This document shows positions 16,487 to 27,543 of a stretch of 64,000 nt of DNA, one piece after another. Position 1 is the first letter of the stretch, and the number at the start of each line of letters is the position of its first letter. Origin of the DNA: Pelagibacterium limicola (lineage in GTDB: Bacteria; Pseudomonadota; Alphaproteobacteria; Rhizobiales; Devosiaceae); contig NZ_JADQDB010000003.1 of the NCBI RefSeq assembly GCF_015694405.1, forward strand, positions 124,001 through 188,000, read 5' to 3'. The translations under genes and the position numbers were made by a program. The notes beneath the pieces are model-generated. The model worked only from the letters and a program-made list of their open reading frames with translations. It did no database searches and was not told the DNA's origin.

Positions 16487-16517
16487 CCACCCCGGATGTC
16501 CCTCGCATCCGGGGTGG
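16487..16517 (-). terminator. Strong hairpin after rsmB (terminator or repeat element)
   Basis: A perfect 12-base stem, CCACCCCGGATG with CATCCGGGGTGG, around a seven-base loop, 11 bases past the rsmB stop. There is no T run directly after it on either strand, so it could be a Rho-independent-like terminator, an mRNA 3' end stabiliser or a REP-like element. No second copy of the full stem was noticed in the window. Confidence 0.5.
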
Positions 16518-16527
16518 TATCCAATCC

Positions 16528-17817
16528 CTACGCTTTTCTCATCCGCGCGCAGAAGAACCCGTCCGTGCCCGTGCTTGCCGGGGTAAGCGTTACGGTTTTG
16601 CCGTTCCGGCTTAAAGGCATCGGAGCGCCGGGGAAAATCTCTGTCCAGACCTCGGGCAGCGAAACGAGGGAAAAGTCCTTGTGCCGATCGAGAAAGGCAT
16701 CGACCTGATCGTCGTTTTCCTCGGGCAGGATCGAGCAGGTGACATAAACCAGTTCGCCTCCGGACTTGAGGAATCCGGCTGCCTGATCCAGCACAGCGAT
16801 TTGGTCGGCCAGGCGCGCATGGAGTTGTGCTGGCGTGAGCTTCCATTTGGTATCGGGGCGGCGTCGCCAGGTCCCCGTGCCGGTACAAGGGGCGTCGACG
16901 ATAACGCGATTCATCCGTCCTCCGAGATCATCGAGGGCTCCGGGATCGGGATTGCGGACCTGAACATTGCGGACGCCGTTGCGCTTCAAACGCTCGTGGA
17001 TGGGCGCCAAGCGTGGACGTTCGGTGTCATAAGCGAAGATTTGGCCTGAATTGCCCATCGCGGCCGCCAACGCCAACGATTTGCCGCCGGCGCCAGCGCA
17101 TAGATCAAGGACCTGTTCGCCGGATTTCGCGCCTGCAAGCAGGGAAACGACCTGGCTGCCCTCATCCTGAATTTCGAACCAGCCCTTCTGATAACCCTCG
17201 TCCGCCTGCACATTGGCAGTGCGGGCATCGGCGGTGCCGGAAGCAATGCGCAGGCCGTCAGGGGCTATGGCGCACGGTTCTGGCGAGAAGCGCGAAAGGC
17301 TTTTTACGACGCGGGTTCGGCTCGACTTGAGCGTATTGGCGCGCATGTCGAGCGGCGGACGGGTCGCCATGCCCTGCCCTTCGCGGATCCAATCGGCACC
17401 GAAATTGCGTTCCAGTGACGGGGAGAGCCATTCGGGAACGTCCGCCTGTATATGGGCGGGTGCTTCGGCAAAAAACGAGTCGGTAGAAAGCCTTGCGGCC
17501 TCGGCTTCCGAAATCGGCTCAGGAGCGAATCGATCGGTGTTGAAGTCCTGATTCAAGGACTTCACATCTTGATTCCAGTCGTTGACAGCCACTGAGAGGA
17601 CGAGCGCGCGGGGCGAATCCTCGCCCATGCGCCAAGCGTGGGAGGTCCGCTTGCGCAGCGCGTCATAGACAAGATTGCCGATGGCGGCCCTATCCCCTGC
17701 CCCTGCGAAACGATGATCGAGCGCCCAGCCCTTGAGCGCCTCCGAGACGGGGCGCTTGCGCAGCTCCATATCGGCCAAAACCTCAATGGCCGCCGCTATC
17801 CGTCCCGGCAAACGCAT
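16528..17817 (-). CDS. rsmB: RsmB/NOP-family RNA (cytosine-C5) methyltransferase
   Basis: 429 residues. The N-terminal half holds the helical RNA-binding region of RsmB-like proteins and the C-terminal half a Rossmann methyltransferase: AdoMet loop DLCAGAGGKSLALAAAM, the Cys in VDAPCTGTGTWRRRPD and the catalytic YVTCSILPEEND. It methylates a cytosine in 16S rRNA or a related RNA. The start at 17817 overlaps the MAPEG stop (TGATG), showing coupling; a longer frame running into the MAPEG gene is not used. Confidence 0.92.
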   Translation of the reverse strand: MRLPGRIAAAIEVLADMELRKRPVSEALKGWALDHRFAGAGDRAAIGNLVYDALRKRTSHAWRMGEDSPRALVLSVAVNDWNQDVKSLNQDFNTDRFAPEPISEAEAARLSTDSFFAEAPAHIQADVPEWLSPSLERNFGADWIREGQGMATRPPLDMRANTLKSSRTRVVKSLSRFSPEPCAIAPDGLRIASGTADARTANVQADEGYQKGWFEIQDEGSQVVSLLAGAKSGEQVLDLCAGAGGKSLALAAAMGNSGQIFAYDTERPRLAPIHERLKRNGVRNVQVRNPDPGALDDLGGRMNRVIVDAPCTGTGTWRRRPDTKWKLTPAQLHARLADQIAVLDQAAGFLKSGGELVYVTCSILPEENDDQVDAFLDRHKDFSLVSLPEVWTEIFPGAPMPLSRNGKTVTLTPASTGTDGFFCARMRKA

Positions 17818-18247
17818 CAGGCAAACCCTTCCATCAGCAGGCGCACTCCTATTGTGAGCCAAAGAACGGCGATGATGGCCGCACCGGATATAAAGGCCTT
17901 GAAGCGGTTGAACACATTATTGTCGGTGACGTGGACAAAGGCCTGTACGGCGCGGGCGGCGACGAAAAGCCAGCACAGCGATGCTTCCCACCAGCTTGCA
18001 CCGAGCCAAACGGCGATGCCGCCGGCCACAAACAACAGGACGGGAAGCTCGAACTGATTATTGTAAGCATTCGCGGCCTGCCGCGCGTCGGAGGGCCAGT
18101 TGCTGCTGTCGAGCGCGATATCGCGCACCTTGACGTCACCGCGCATGACGCGCGGGATGCGGCGGACGCAGAGAACGAGGATGAGCGCAAAAACGATCAT
18201 CCCCTGCATCCAGAGCGCCAGCGCGACGGCGAGTGCCGCGCCGCTCA

Positions 18248-18248
<1 letters not shown>
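17817..18248 (-). CDS. MAPEG-family membrane protein
   Basis: 143 residues with four membrane helices, family of membrane-associated eicosanoid/glutathione proteins. The conserved stretch NAYNNQFELPVLLFVAGG and the later ARAVQAFVHVTDNNVFNRFKAF are typical. Bacterial members have no assigned substrate. The GTG start at 18248 shares one base with the guaB stop (TAGTG), and its stop overlaps the rsmB start, so it is translated as part of a guaB-MAPEG-rsmB unit. Confidence 0.87.
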
Positions 18249-19771
<1,523 letters not shown>

Positions 19772-19883
19772 TCATCTAAGCGGATGAATTTCGATGGTTT
19801 GATGACCGGCGGGAGACTCACCTGCCGGTTTCGGGTTGGCGAGGGTCAATAGCACTGGCGATGGGGTTTGGGAAGTGGGCTGA

Positions 19884-20414
19884 TCAGCGCAATATAACCT
19901 CCTCTTGCACCTCCACTCTCGGCGACCTGAATCCCATCGCGATCCATGCGCCGAGGAGCTTTGCGAAAAACCCCCAAGTCTGGCGTTTGCCAATTTGTAC
20001 CGTTCCGTCCAGTACTCCCGGGTCGGGAAGGTCGGAGGTCATCGTGCGCAGTTCAACGGCAGGCATCGTGCCAACAGGCCAGACGCTCTTATAAAGCGAG
20101 AGCCAGTGTCCACCTTTGAACTCGAGGAATACGGGGGTGTTGCAGCAAGTGGTGATGAAACGGCGGGTCGAACCCGTCCCAAGGCGGATGGCCTTGAGGT
20201 GTTCGGAACCGGCAACGACGTCGACACGATCCTTGCGCATCATGACAAAAGGCGTGCCACCGTTGGGCGAGCGAAAATCCGGAGCGCCTAGCGCTTCGAA
20301 ATGGTCCCCGGCCGCACGACAGGAATTGCAATGGCATTCCGTCGTGATGATCGGCGCGCCGCGAACTTCCAGGCGAACCTTGCCGCAGGTACAGGCGAGT
20401 CGGGCAGTTTTCAT
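19884..20414 (-). CDS. GFA (glutathione-dependent formaldehyde-activating enzyme)-family zinc protein
   Basis: 176 residues. The cysteines of the Mss4-like zinc fold are present: LACTCGKVRL near the start, TTECHCNSCRAAGDHF, and FITTCCNTPVF. Known relatives act with glutathione S-hydroxymethyl adducts, but most are uncharacterised. The start at 20414 has GAGGAAG just before it. The gene stands alone between guaB and the Na/Pi symporter. Substrate unknown. Confidence 0.85.
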   Translation of the reverse strand: MKTARLACTCGKVRLEVRGAPIITTECHCNSCRAAGDHFEALGAPDFRSPNGGTPFVMMRKDRVDVVAGSEHLKAIRLGTGSTRRFITTCCNTPVFLEFKGGHWLSLYKSVWPVGTMPAVELRTMTSDLPDPGVLDGTVQIGKRQTWGFFAKLLGAWIAMGFRSPRVEVQEEVILR

Positions 20415-20575
20415 TGGGCTTCCTCTATCGGTTACAATCAAGAAACGACGTTGGCGGGTCGCCCTTCCCGACACCTATGGAATGAAATATGGAAGTCGTA
20501 GAGGCTTCAAGCCACCATTGATTTCCCTGCCCCCTTCGGCCATTGGTGAATCGGGTTCATTGGGCGGGCTGGAAG

Positions 20576-22183
20576 ATGGAAATCTGGGCGTCGCTGCTGG
20601 GTGGAATCGGATTGTTTCTGCTCGGAATGCGGTTAATGACGGACGGGCTGACGCGCGCGGCGGGGGCCGCGCTGAAGTCGGGACTGGCCACAGCAACCGG
20701 ATCGCCCTTACGCGGGCTGGCGGTCGGCGTCGTCATCACCGCGATCGTGCAGTCATCCAGCGCTGTCACCGTTGCGGCCATCGGTTTCGCCAATGCGGGG
20801 CTGATGACTCTCACCAACTCGGTCTGGGTGATCTACGGCACCAATGTCGGTACCACCATGACGGGATGGCTGGTGGCGACCCTCGGGATCAAGATCGACG
20901 TAGCGGCCCTGGCGCTGCCCCTGCTAGGACTGGGCATGGCGGGCCGGTTGATGGCCAGGAGCCGACCACGCACCGAAGGCGCCGGAGAAGCCCTGGCCGG
21001 GTTCGGCGCGTTTTTCCTCGGGATCAGCGTGCTGCAATCGGGGTTCGTCGACTTGGCACCCCATGTCGCGGAAATATCTGCCCCATTTGCTGGAACTGGT
21101 TGGGAATTGCCTGTGTTCGTGCTGCTGGGCGTCGTTCTGACCACCCTAACGCAGTCGTCGAGTGCCGCTATCGCCATTGCCCTGACAGCCGGCGCTGGCG
21201 GCACGCTCAGTCTCGAGCAGGCAGCGGCGACAATCGTAGGCACCAATATCGGAACCACTTCGACCGCCTTGTTTGCCTCTATCGGTGCGACCGCAACGGC
21301 AAAGCGCGTCGCGGTGATGCATATCATCTTCAACCTGCTTACCGGGGTCTTCACCTTTTTCGCCCTGCCGCTGCTGCTCCTGCCCGGAATTTGGCTTTCG
21401 GGTGGCGGGGTCGATGTGCCTGTTGCGCTGGCGGTGTTCCATACGTCGTTCAACTTGCTCGGTGTAGTTCTCATCTGGCCGCTGACGCCTTGGCTCGTCT
21501 CATTCCTGAGCCGGCGATTCGAGAAGCCGCACGAAGACAAACTGGCGCCGCGGCACCTCGACAACACTCTTTTCGCGGTGCCGGACCTGGCGCTCAGCGC
21601 CCTGGTCATGGAAATGGACCGGCTGTCGGACGCCACCTACGCGCTCGTGCACCATCGTCTAGCAGGATACCCTGCCGATGAGCCAGCCGCCGCGGATGTG
21701 CTCAAGCTCAGAATGTCTGTGCGGGATTATCTGGCACAGATGAATCGTGGCGCGCTCGATGACCGGACCGTCGAGGCGCTTTCGAATGTACTCCGCGGAT
21801 TGCATCACCTCGAAGACTTGGCGGAGGCTACCTTGCGTCTGCCGGAGAGGCCCGATCCCGCGACCGTTGGGCTCGCGCCTATGGCCTTCGCGATGGTGGC
21901 CGATATAACCGGGCAAAGCTGCCAGCGCGCCGAAGGCCCGGATGCAGCGAAAAATCTCGATGCACTGGGTGCGGCAAGCGAGGATGCCTACGCTGCAGTG
22001 AAGGCCGCGTTGTTACGCGCGGCCGTGAGCGGCGCGATGCCGATGACAAAAGCAGAGGCCGCCCTCACCTATGCCCGGGCTGTCAGGGGACTCGGCACAA
22101 CGGCTCGCAAGGCGCAGAAACGGCTCCTGCCTTGGCGTGCGGAACAGCCGGCTCCAACACTGGAAGAAGCGCCCCTGCCCTAA
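20576..22183 (+). CDS. Na+/phosphate symporter family protein with PhoU-like tail
   Basis: 535 residues. Two inverted Na_Pi_cotrans repeats are marked by their QSSSA motifs (AIVQSSSAVTVAAIGFAN near 55-75 and TLTQSSSAAIAIALTAG near 195). A C-terminal PhoU-like helical domain spans about 340-520 (LALSALVMEMDRL onward). It imports phosphate in symport with sodium, or in some bacteria lets phosphate out. A GTG at 20543 would add eleven residues; the ATG at 20576 fits the family start MEIWASLLGGIGLFLLGM. Confidence 0.9.
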   Translation: MEIWASLLGGIGLFLLGMRLMTDGLTRAAGAALKSGLATATGSPLRGLAVGVVITAIVQSSSAVTVAAIGFANAGLMTLTNSVWVIYGTNVGTTMTGWLVATLGIKIDVAALALPLLGLGMAGRLMARSRPRTEGAGEALAGFGAFFLGISVLQSGFVDLAPHVAEISAPFAGTGWELPVFVLLGVVLTTLTQSSSAAIAIALTAGAGGTLSLEQAAATIVGTNIGTTSTALFASIGATATAKRVAVMHIIFNLLTGVFTFFALPLLLLPGIWLSGGGVDVPVALAVFHTSFNLLGVVLIWPLTPWLVSFLSRRFEKPHEDKLAPRHLDNTLFAVPDLALSALVMEMDRLSDATYALVHHRLAGYPADEPAAADVLKLRMSVRDYLAQMNRGALDDRTVEALSNVLRGLHHLEDLAEATLRLPERPDPATVGLAPMAFAMVADITGQSCQRAEGPDAAKNLDALGAASEDAYAAVKAALLRAAVSGAMPMTKAEAALTYARAVRGLGTTARKAQKRLLPWRAEQPAPTLEEAPLP

Positions 22184-22348
22184 CTGGCTCCCGGTTTCAC
22201 ACGATGGCGCGGATTGCTCCAGTATTCGGCATATCCGATCAGATTTCGGTAACTTTACACCGCTATACATCAATTAGAATAGGGCTCCGTAACGAGCAGA
22301 ATGCATAGCCCGCAGCGTACCGGCGGGCCGGAACGAGAGTAATTGCGT

Positions 22349-23209
22349 ATGCGGCTGATCGTCGGCGCCATAATAGTCTTTGCATCTGTCCTGGGCGGCT
22401 ACGCGGCGATGGGTGGGCATCTCGAGGTGCTCTGGCAGCCGTTTGAGGCTGTGATCATTCTGGGTGCTGCGCTGGGCGCCTTCATCATCGGCAACACCAA
22501 AGCGATCCTCAAGCAGACGCTCAGCGTATTCTCGACTCTGTTCAAAGGCCCGCGCTACAACAAGCAATCCTACGTCGAACTGCTCGGCCTGCAGTTTTCG
22601 ATCTTCAAGCTTGTCCAGGCCAAGGGCCTGTTGGCGCTCGAACAGCATATCGAAAACCCGGAGCAATCCGATCTTTTTGCGCGCTTCCCGACATTTGCCG
22701 CCAACCACCACGCTGTCGAGTTCATGTGCGACTATCTGCGCATGATCACGCTCGGCTCTTACGCGGTGCATGAGCTTGAATCGCTGATGGACGAGGAATT
22801 GGAAACCCATCACCAGGAAACCGAGCGCGTCGTGAACGCCGTTCAGTCTATGGCCGACGCCACCCCCGCGCTGGGCATCGTCGCGGCGGTTCTCGGCGTT
22901 ATCAAAACCATGGGCTCGATCACCGCCCCACCTGAAGTTCTCGGGCACCTCATCGGCGGTGCGCTGGTCGGGACCTTCCTGGGCGTTTTCTGTTCCTACG
23001 GATTCTTTGGTCCGATGGCGCAGGCGCTGCGGAACACCCATGATGCCGAAGCCAAGTATTTCCTATCGATGAAGGCCGGCCTTCTTGCACACGTCGCCGG
23101 CTACGCTCCCGTGATCGCGATCGAATTCGCACGCAAGGCAGTGATGTCGGAAGACCGTCCTACCTTTGCCGAAATCGACAGGGCCACAGCCGACCTCAAG
23201 AGGGCATAA
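22349..23209 (+). CDS. motA: Flagellar motor stator protein MotA
   Basis: 286 residues with four membrane segments, two near the N-terminus and two after about residue 170, separated by the cytoplasmic loop that contacts FliG (charged residues in LARF...MCDYLRMIT). The conserved proline-bearing TPALGIVAAVLGVIKTMG and the GALVGTFLGVFCSYGFFGPMA helix are proton-path elements of the A5B2 stator. An alternative TTG lies at 22343. motB follows after three bases. No other flagellar gene is in the window. Confidence 0.95.
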   Translation: MRLIVGAIIVFASVLGGYAAMGGHLEVLWQPFEAVIILGAALGAFIIGNTKAILKQTLSVFSTLFKGPRYNKQSYVELLGLQFSIFKLVQAKGLLALEQHIENPEQSDLFARFPTFAANHHAVEFMCDYLRMITLGSYAVHELESLMDEELETHHQETERVVNAVQSMADATPALGIVAAVLGVIKTMGSITAPPEVLGHLIGGALVGTFLGVFCSYGFFGPMAQALRNTHDAEAKYFLSMKAGLLAHVAGYAPVIAIEFARKAVMSEDRPTFAEIDRATADLKRA

Positions 23210-23212
23210 GCC

Positions 23213-24133
23213 GTGCCCCGGGGGAACGAAACTGTCGTCATCAAAAGGGTAAAGAAGGTCGTCCATGGCCACCACGGCGGCGCGTGGAAGATCGCTTACG
23301 CCGACTTCGTGACGGCTATGATGGCGTTTTTCCTTCTGCTCTGGCTGATCTCGATGACGACGCCGGAGCAGAAGCAGGGGCTGGCCGACTATTTCGCACC
23401 ACCCAATATTGCCGAGACGACCAGTGGCGCCGGCGGCGTGCTCAGCGGGCGCGCACTCGACCAGGCCGGCCAGCAGATGGCAGGGTCGTCCGAGGTCGAG
23501 CGCGGCGGCGTCGCTCTGGTGACCGAACGCGCCGTTCCTCTTTCCATCCAAAGCGCGGCAACCGGGCGCGAAGGGGAGACCGGCAACCTCAACGACGCCA
23601 TCAATGCTTCACAGATCGATATCAACGCGACCTACGAGCAGGTATTCCACAGTGCGGCGGCCAGTATCCGCCAAGCTTGGCAGGCCCTACCGGAGATCAA
23701 CGAGATCGCCGACAACCTCATCATCGAACAGACCGAGGAGGGGCTCGATATCCAGATCGTGGATCATGAGGGGCGCCCCATGTTCCCGGAGGGCTCGAAA
23801 TTCCCGTTCGAGCGTACGCGCAACGCCATAACGGTTCTCGGTCCCATCCTTCAGCAATTGCCGCATCAGATCCGCATTTCCGGTCATACGACAGCGGGGG
23901 GGCACTACAGCGATCCGCGTTACGGAGCCTGGGAGCTTTCTGCCGACCGGGCGAACGTTGTCCGCGCACTGCTGGGCGAATTCGGGCTGTCGGACGACCG
24001 CATCCATTCGGTCGTAGGACGCGCATCTACCGAGCCATATTTCGCCAACGATCCTTACCTTGCCGCGAACGAACGCATCCGCATTACGATCCTCAATAAC
24101 GCGCCGCCGGTCCCCTACAACCTGAGGCCCTGA
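23213..24133 (+). CDS. motB: Flagellar motor stator protein MotB
   Basis: 306 residues, GTG start. One membrane helix (AYADFVTAMMAFFLLLWLIS) holds the essential proton-carrying Asp at residue 31. A long periplasmic linker leads to an OmpA-like peptidoglycan-binding domain (about 165-300) with IRISGHTTAGG and the ELSADRANVVRALL helix. It anchors the MotA/MotB stator to the wall. It is convergent with the phosphoesterase gene, which its 3' end overlaps by 19 bases. Confidence 0.95.
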   Translation: MPRGNETVVIKRVKKVVHGHHGGAWKIAYADFVTAMMAFFLLLWLISMTTPEQKQGLADYFAPPNIAETTSGAGGVLSGRALDQAGQQMAGSSEVERGGVALVTERAVPLSIQSAATGREGETGNLNDAINASQIDINATYEQVFHSAAASIRQAWQALPEINEIADNLIIEQTEEGLDIQIVDHEGRPMFPEGSKFPFERTRNAITVLGPILQQLPHQIRISGHTTAGGHYSDPRYGAWELSADRANVVRALLGEFGLSDDRIHSVVGRASTEPYFANDPYLAANERIRITILNNAPPVPYNLRP

Positions 24134-24978
24134 TCCGCAGGAACCGGAGGAAGCTCGCTTTCGCTCGTCTTTTCGCGGGTCACCCACTTGCTCCCCAGCC
24201 ATTCGCGCACCGCAATATCGATTTCTCCGTTATGGAACTCGATCACATTATATGCATTGGGCTCGCCCCTGAGCCTTGTCGACGTCGTCGAGGACGCCTG
24301 GGCGACGAGAATTGGAGCACTGGCGGCAAAACGCGGCCCGACAGGCGCTGCTTCGCGGACCGCACCCGGCCCTTCGTGACGCCTCACGTAGCTCAAGTGA
24401 AAATGTCCGGACAGCACAAGCCGGACACCGATCCGCGCGAATACTTCGAGCGCCTTGTCGGCCCTCTTCACGCGCCGCTGAAAGCGGGCCATGGGTTCTT
24501 CGGGATGGAGAAGCGGATGATGGGCCACGATCACACGGCATGTTGCCTCGGGATGCAGGTCGAAACGCTGCTCGATACGCTCCAGCTGCGCACGGCTGAT
24601 CGTGCCGTCGGACCAATTGAAACTCAATCGCGCTCGCCGGGACGTTTTAATCCCGGCAATGGCAACGTCCCCGAAGACCCCGAAAGGCTCCAGGTCCTCA
24701 TGGATGTATTTCCGGTAGTGACCGTAGGGATTGATAAACCGCTTGACCAGGTTGCGTTCGGGAACGTCGTGGTTGCCCGGCACGGCGAATACGGGAGCGG
24801 ACAGCGTATCGAGAAACTCCCGCGCTCGCGCAAATTCCCTCCTGCTGCCGATCTGGGTGAAATCGCCGGAAACGACGATCAGATCCGGGTTCTGCGCACG
24901 GATTTCAGCGCTCAATGTATCGACGACGGCATCGTCATGATGGCCGAAATGCAAATCCGATAAGTGAATCAACCTCAT
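24115..24978 (-). CDS. Metallophosphoesterase (calcineurin-like)
   Basis: 287 residues. All five metal blocks are visible in order: DLHFG (residues 7-11), VVSGDFTQ, VPGNHDVPER, VIVAHHPLL and LSGHFHLSYV. This pattern fits cyclic-nucleotide phosphodiesterase/Icc-like cytoplasmic enzymes; the substrate is unknown. The ATG overlaps the lipid kinase stop by four bases (ATGA), so the two are coupled and may both act in lipid or nucleotide phosphate turnover (inference). Confidence 0.92.
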   Translation of the reverse strand: MRLIHLSDLHFGHHDDAVVDTLSAEIRAQNPDLIVVSGDFTQIGSRREFARAREFLDTLSAPVFAVPGNHDVPERNLVKRFINPYGHYRKYIHEDLEPFGVFGDVAIAGIKTSRRARLSFNWSDGTISRAQLERIEQRFDLHPEATCRVIVAHHPLLHPEEPMARFQRRVKRADKALEVFARIGVRLVLSGHFHLSYVRRHEGPGAVREAAPVGPRFAASAPILVAQASSTTSTRLRGEPNAYNVIEFHNGEIDIAVREWLGSKWVTREKTSESELPPVPADQGLRL

Positions 24979-25934
24979 GGCGCCAACTCCTTGGTGGTCC
25001 CTGGCTCAATGCCAGGGTCTGACAACATAGGCGGCGCGAGGATGTTCAGCCCCTGTGGGACAATGGCAAATTCAAGCGGAGAGGTCAGGGTCTCCACCTC
25101 GCCGTCCAGCATGACCTTCAGCGCGGGTTTTCTGCTCATAACTGTCACGGTTTGCGCCTCTTCTATTTCTAGTGCTTCGTCGTCCTGCCAATGGCCGGCA
25201 ATCATGAGCAGCGAAAGGCGAATAACATCGCCGAGCGTCAGGTGCTTGAGCCGGTAGAGGGTCAGTTTGCCGGCATCGAGCTTGGAGCGGGAAAAGAACA
25301 TGCCGACGCCCTCCTCGTATGCGTTGGACGCTATCGCCAGCGCCTGTAAGCGCTCGGCGTGGGGCAGGCCCCCGTCCGTGGAAACCGAGAGCGCAATCCT
25401 GCGCGTGCGGGCCAGGCGCCGCACGAAAAAACGGCAGTATCCAAGAATCGCACCTCCCCCTTCGCCGCGGATGTATTCGCGCCCAGCGGCAAGCGCAGGC
25501 AAAAGGCCAACCACCACCTTGTGGAGAAAAATCCGCCCATTCACTACACCCACATCCACTGCCCGCGGCTGCATGGCCTCAAGCGCTTCGATCCAGGTGT
25601 CAACATCGAGCGGGATGTTGAGATCGCGCGCCAGCATGTTCGCCGTGCCAAGGGGCAGGATGCCCAAAGACTTGTCTGTGCCAAGCATGGCTCCAGCCAG
25701 CGCCGTGACCGTGCCGTCTCCACCGGCGGCGACAACGATATCGGCATCAGAAGCTGTCGCGCGCGCGACAGCGCCGGCGAGGTCGCCCTCCAGTTCGGCA
25801 TCTACAACGGCCGCAATGCCGCGTGCGGCAAGAACGTCACGCAGACGATCGGCCGTCAGGCCGAGTGCTGCGACACTCCCCGAGTTGCCGTTAATCAGGA
25901 AATAATAGCGACGCGCGGTCATCATGCTTCCCAT
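24975..25934 (-). CDS. Diacylglycerol/sphingosine kinase-family lipid kinase (YegS/DgkB-like)
   Basis: 319 residues. The DAGK catalytic domain opens with YYFLINGNSGS and carries the nucleotide loop VAAGGDGTVTALAGAML, then LGILPLGTANMLARDLNIP. The C-terminal beta domain follows. Such enzymes phosphorylate a lipid at the inner membrane. In-frame Met codons at 25934, 25925 and 25922 are all possible starts; none has a perfect SD. Coupled with the downstream phosphoesterase. Confidence 0.9.
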   Translation of the reverse strand: MGSMMTARRYYFLINGNSGSVAALGLTADRLRDVLAARGIAAVVDAELEGDLAGAVARATASDADIVVAAGGDGTVTALAGAMLGTDKSLGILPLGTANMLARDLNIPLDVDTWIEALEAMQPRAVDVGVVNGRIFLHKVVVGLLPALAAGREYIRGEGGGAILGYCRFFVRRLARTRRIALSVSTDGGLPHAERLQALAIASNAYEEGVGMFFSRSKLDAGKLTLYRLKHLTLGDVIRLSLLMIAGHWQDDEALEIEEAQTVTVMSRKPALKVMLDGEVETLTSPLEFAIVPQGLNILAPPMLSDPGIEPGTTKELAP

Positions 25935-26059
25935 TTTGCTTCATTCCGTTGAATAAGGCGCCAGGGGGCGTTTGGGTTCAGTTTCCTCGCGATTTCATTG
26001 GCCCGAACGGACCAATTGACCCTTTGGTCCGGTTGCAATCGGTTGCCGGTGGCCCGATT

Positions 26060-27535
26060 GTGGACCTCCGTTCTTTTCCGATTCTGCCCGGTCCGTTGAA
26101 GCGCATAGTCCCCATCACCTTGGCGGTTGCTCTGTTCATGGAGAACATGGACGCTACCGTTATCGCGACGTCCCTGCCCGCGATCGCCGCCGATATCGGC
26201 ACGTCGCCGGTGGCACTCAAGCTCGCGTTCACAGCCTACTTCGTTGCCTTGGCGATATTCATCCCTGTGAGCTCCTGGGTGGCGGACCGTTACGGGGCAA
26301 AGAGGGTCTTTTGCTTCGCCATCATCGTTTTCCTGCTCGGCTCGGTGGCATGCGCCTTCGCAGGATCGCTGACTGAATTCGTGCTCGCACGTTTCTTCAA
26401 AGGTATGGGCGGCGCGATGATGACGCCGCTTGCGCGGCTCATTCTGTTCCGGTCAGTACCACGATCCGACCTTATCGGCGCCATGACATGGCTGACGGTC
26501 CCGGCCCTCGTCGCGCCGACGCTGGGGCCGCCGGTGGGTGGCTTTATCACCACCTTCGTGAGCTGGCACTGGATTTTCCTCATCAATGTGCCCATCGGCC
26601 TGGCTGGCCTCGGGCTGATTGTCAAATGTCTACCTGAGCTCGAGCCAGGCCCACCACGGCGGCTCGATGTAACCGGTTTCGTCCTGCTCGGCCTGGCATT
26701 TTCGGGGGTTATTTTCGGACTTTCACTCGTCAGCCTGCCCGTGCTCCCGGTTTGGGTAGCGATCGTTACCGGCGGAACGGGCATCGCGGCGATCATTCTA
26801 TATGGCTTTCATGTAAGACGCACTGACGAGCCGCTTCTCGATCCCAGGATCTTTCGGGAACCGGCGTTTCGCGCGACCATTTTCGGCACTGCGCTTTTCC
26901 TGATCGGGGTCGGCGCCATGCCGTTTCTCCTGCCCCTGATGCTACAACTCGGTTTCGGCATGACGCCATTCGAGACGGGGCTCGTGACATTCATGGGCGC
27001 CTTCGGAGCGATGCTCACAAAGTTCTTCACGCGGCAGCTTTATGCCGGGATCGGCTTCAGGAATGCGCTGATGGGCGCGACGATCCTCTCGACTTTGGGC
27101 ATGGGTGTGCTCGGTTTCGTGACACCTCAGACGTCAACCGCACTGATTGTAGTGCTGCTTTTCGTCACCGGTCTCGTTCGCTCGGCATATTTCACCGGAC
27201 AGCACGCATTGGGCCTGTCACAGATCGCCGAGGACGAAGCCGGACAGGCCACCGCGATTTCAACCGTCACGCGACCTGTTGCGACGGCACTGGGGGTTGC
27301 CCTGGCGGGGTTCGTGCTCGAGGTGAGCGCTCACGGCGACGCGTTAAGCCTGGGTGATTTTCACGTCGCATTTTTTGTCGTCAGCGGGGTGTCGGCGCTT
27401 GCGGTGGTGCCGTTCATCCTGCTGCCCAAGGATGCCGGCAGCGTGGTGTCGGGTCACCTTTCCTCAAGGTCCCGGGAAGAGGCGCTCAAGCGCTCGCGCG
27501 AGCGTGGAAATGACGGGCAATCGCCGCGGTTCTAG
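26060..27535 (+). CDS. MFS transporter, DHA2 (EmrB/QacA-like, 14-helix) family
   Basis: About 491 residues. Motif D/C-like elements of drug:proton antiporters are present: MENMDATVIATSLPAIAADI in helix 1 and SSWVADRYGAKRVFC in the loop 2-3. The 14-helix topology fits DHA2 exporters. The start is uncertain: a GTG at 26060 (VDLRSFPILPG) precedes the first helix closely, while a TTG at 25949 would add 37 mostly non-conserved residues. No adaptor or regulator gene is adjacent, so the exported compound is unknown. Confidence 0.87.
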   Translation: MDLRSFPILPGPLKRIVPITLAVALFMENMDATVIATSLPAIAADIGTSPVALKLAFTAYFVALAIFIPVSSWVADRYGAKRVFCFAIIVFLLGSVACAFAGSLTEFVLARFFKGMGGAMMTPLARLILFRSVPRSDLIGAMTWLTVPALVAPTLGPPVGGFITTFVSWHWIFLINVPIGLAGLGLIVKCLPELEPGPPRRLDVTGFVLLGLAFSGVIFGLSLVSLPVLPVWVAIVTGGTGIAAIILYGFHVRRTDEPLLDPRIFREPAFRATIFGTALFLIGVGAMPFLLPLMLQLGFGMTPFETGLVTFMGAFGAMLTKFFTRQLYAGIGFRNALMGATILSTLGMGVLGFVTPQTSTALIVVLLFVTGLVRSAYFTGQHALGLSQIAEDEAGQATAISTVTRPVATALGVALAGFVLEVSAHGDALSLGDFHVAFFVVSGVSALAVVPFILLPKDAGSVVSGHLSSRSREEALKRSRERGNDGQSPRF

Positions 27536-27543
27536 TCGTAGTT

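Larger units (their letters stand above)
16216..16527. other. 312-base gap between rsmB and guaA
   Basis: No convincing coding frame. It carries the guaA promoter region and two hairpins described separately (16454-16478 and 16487-16517). The rest shows nothing recognised. Confidence 0.5.
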
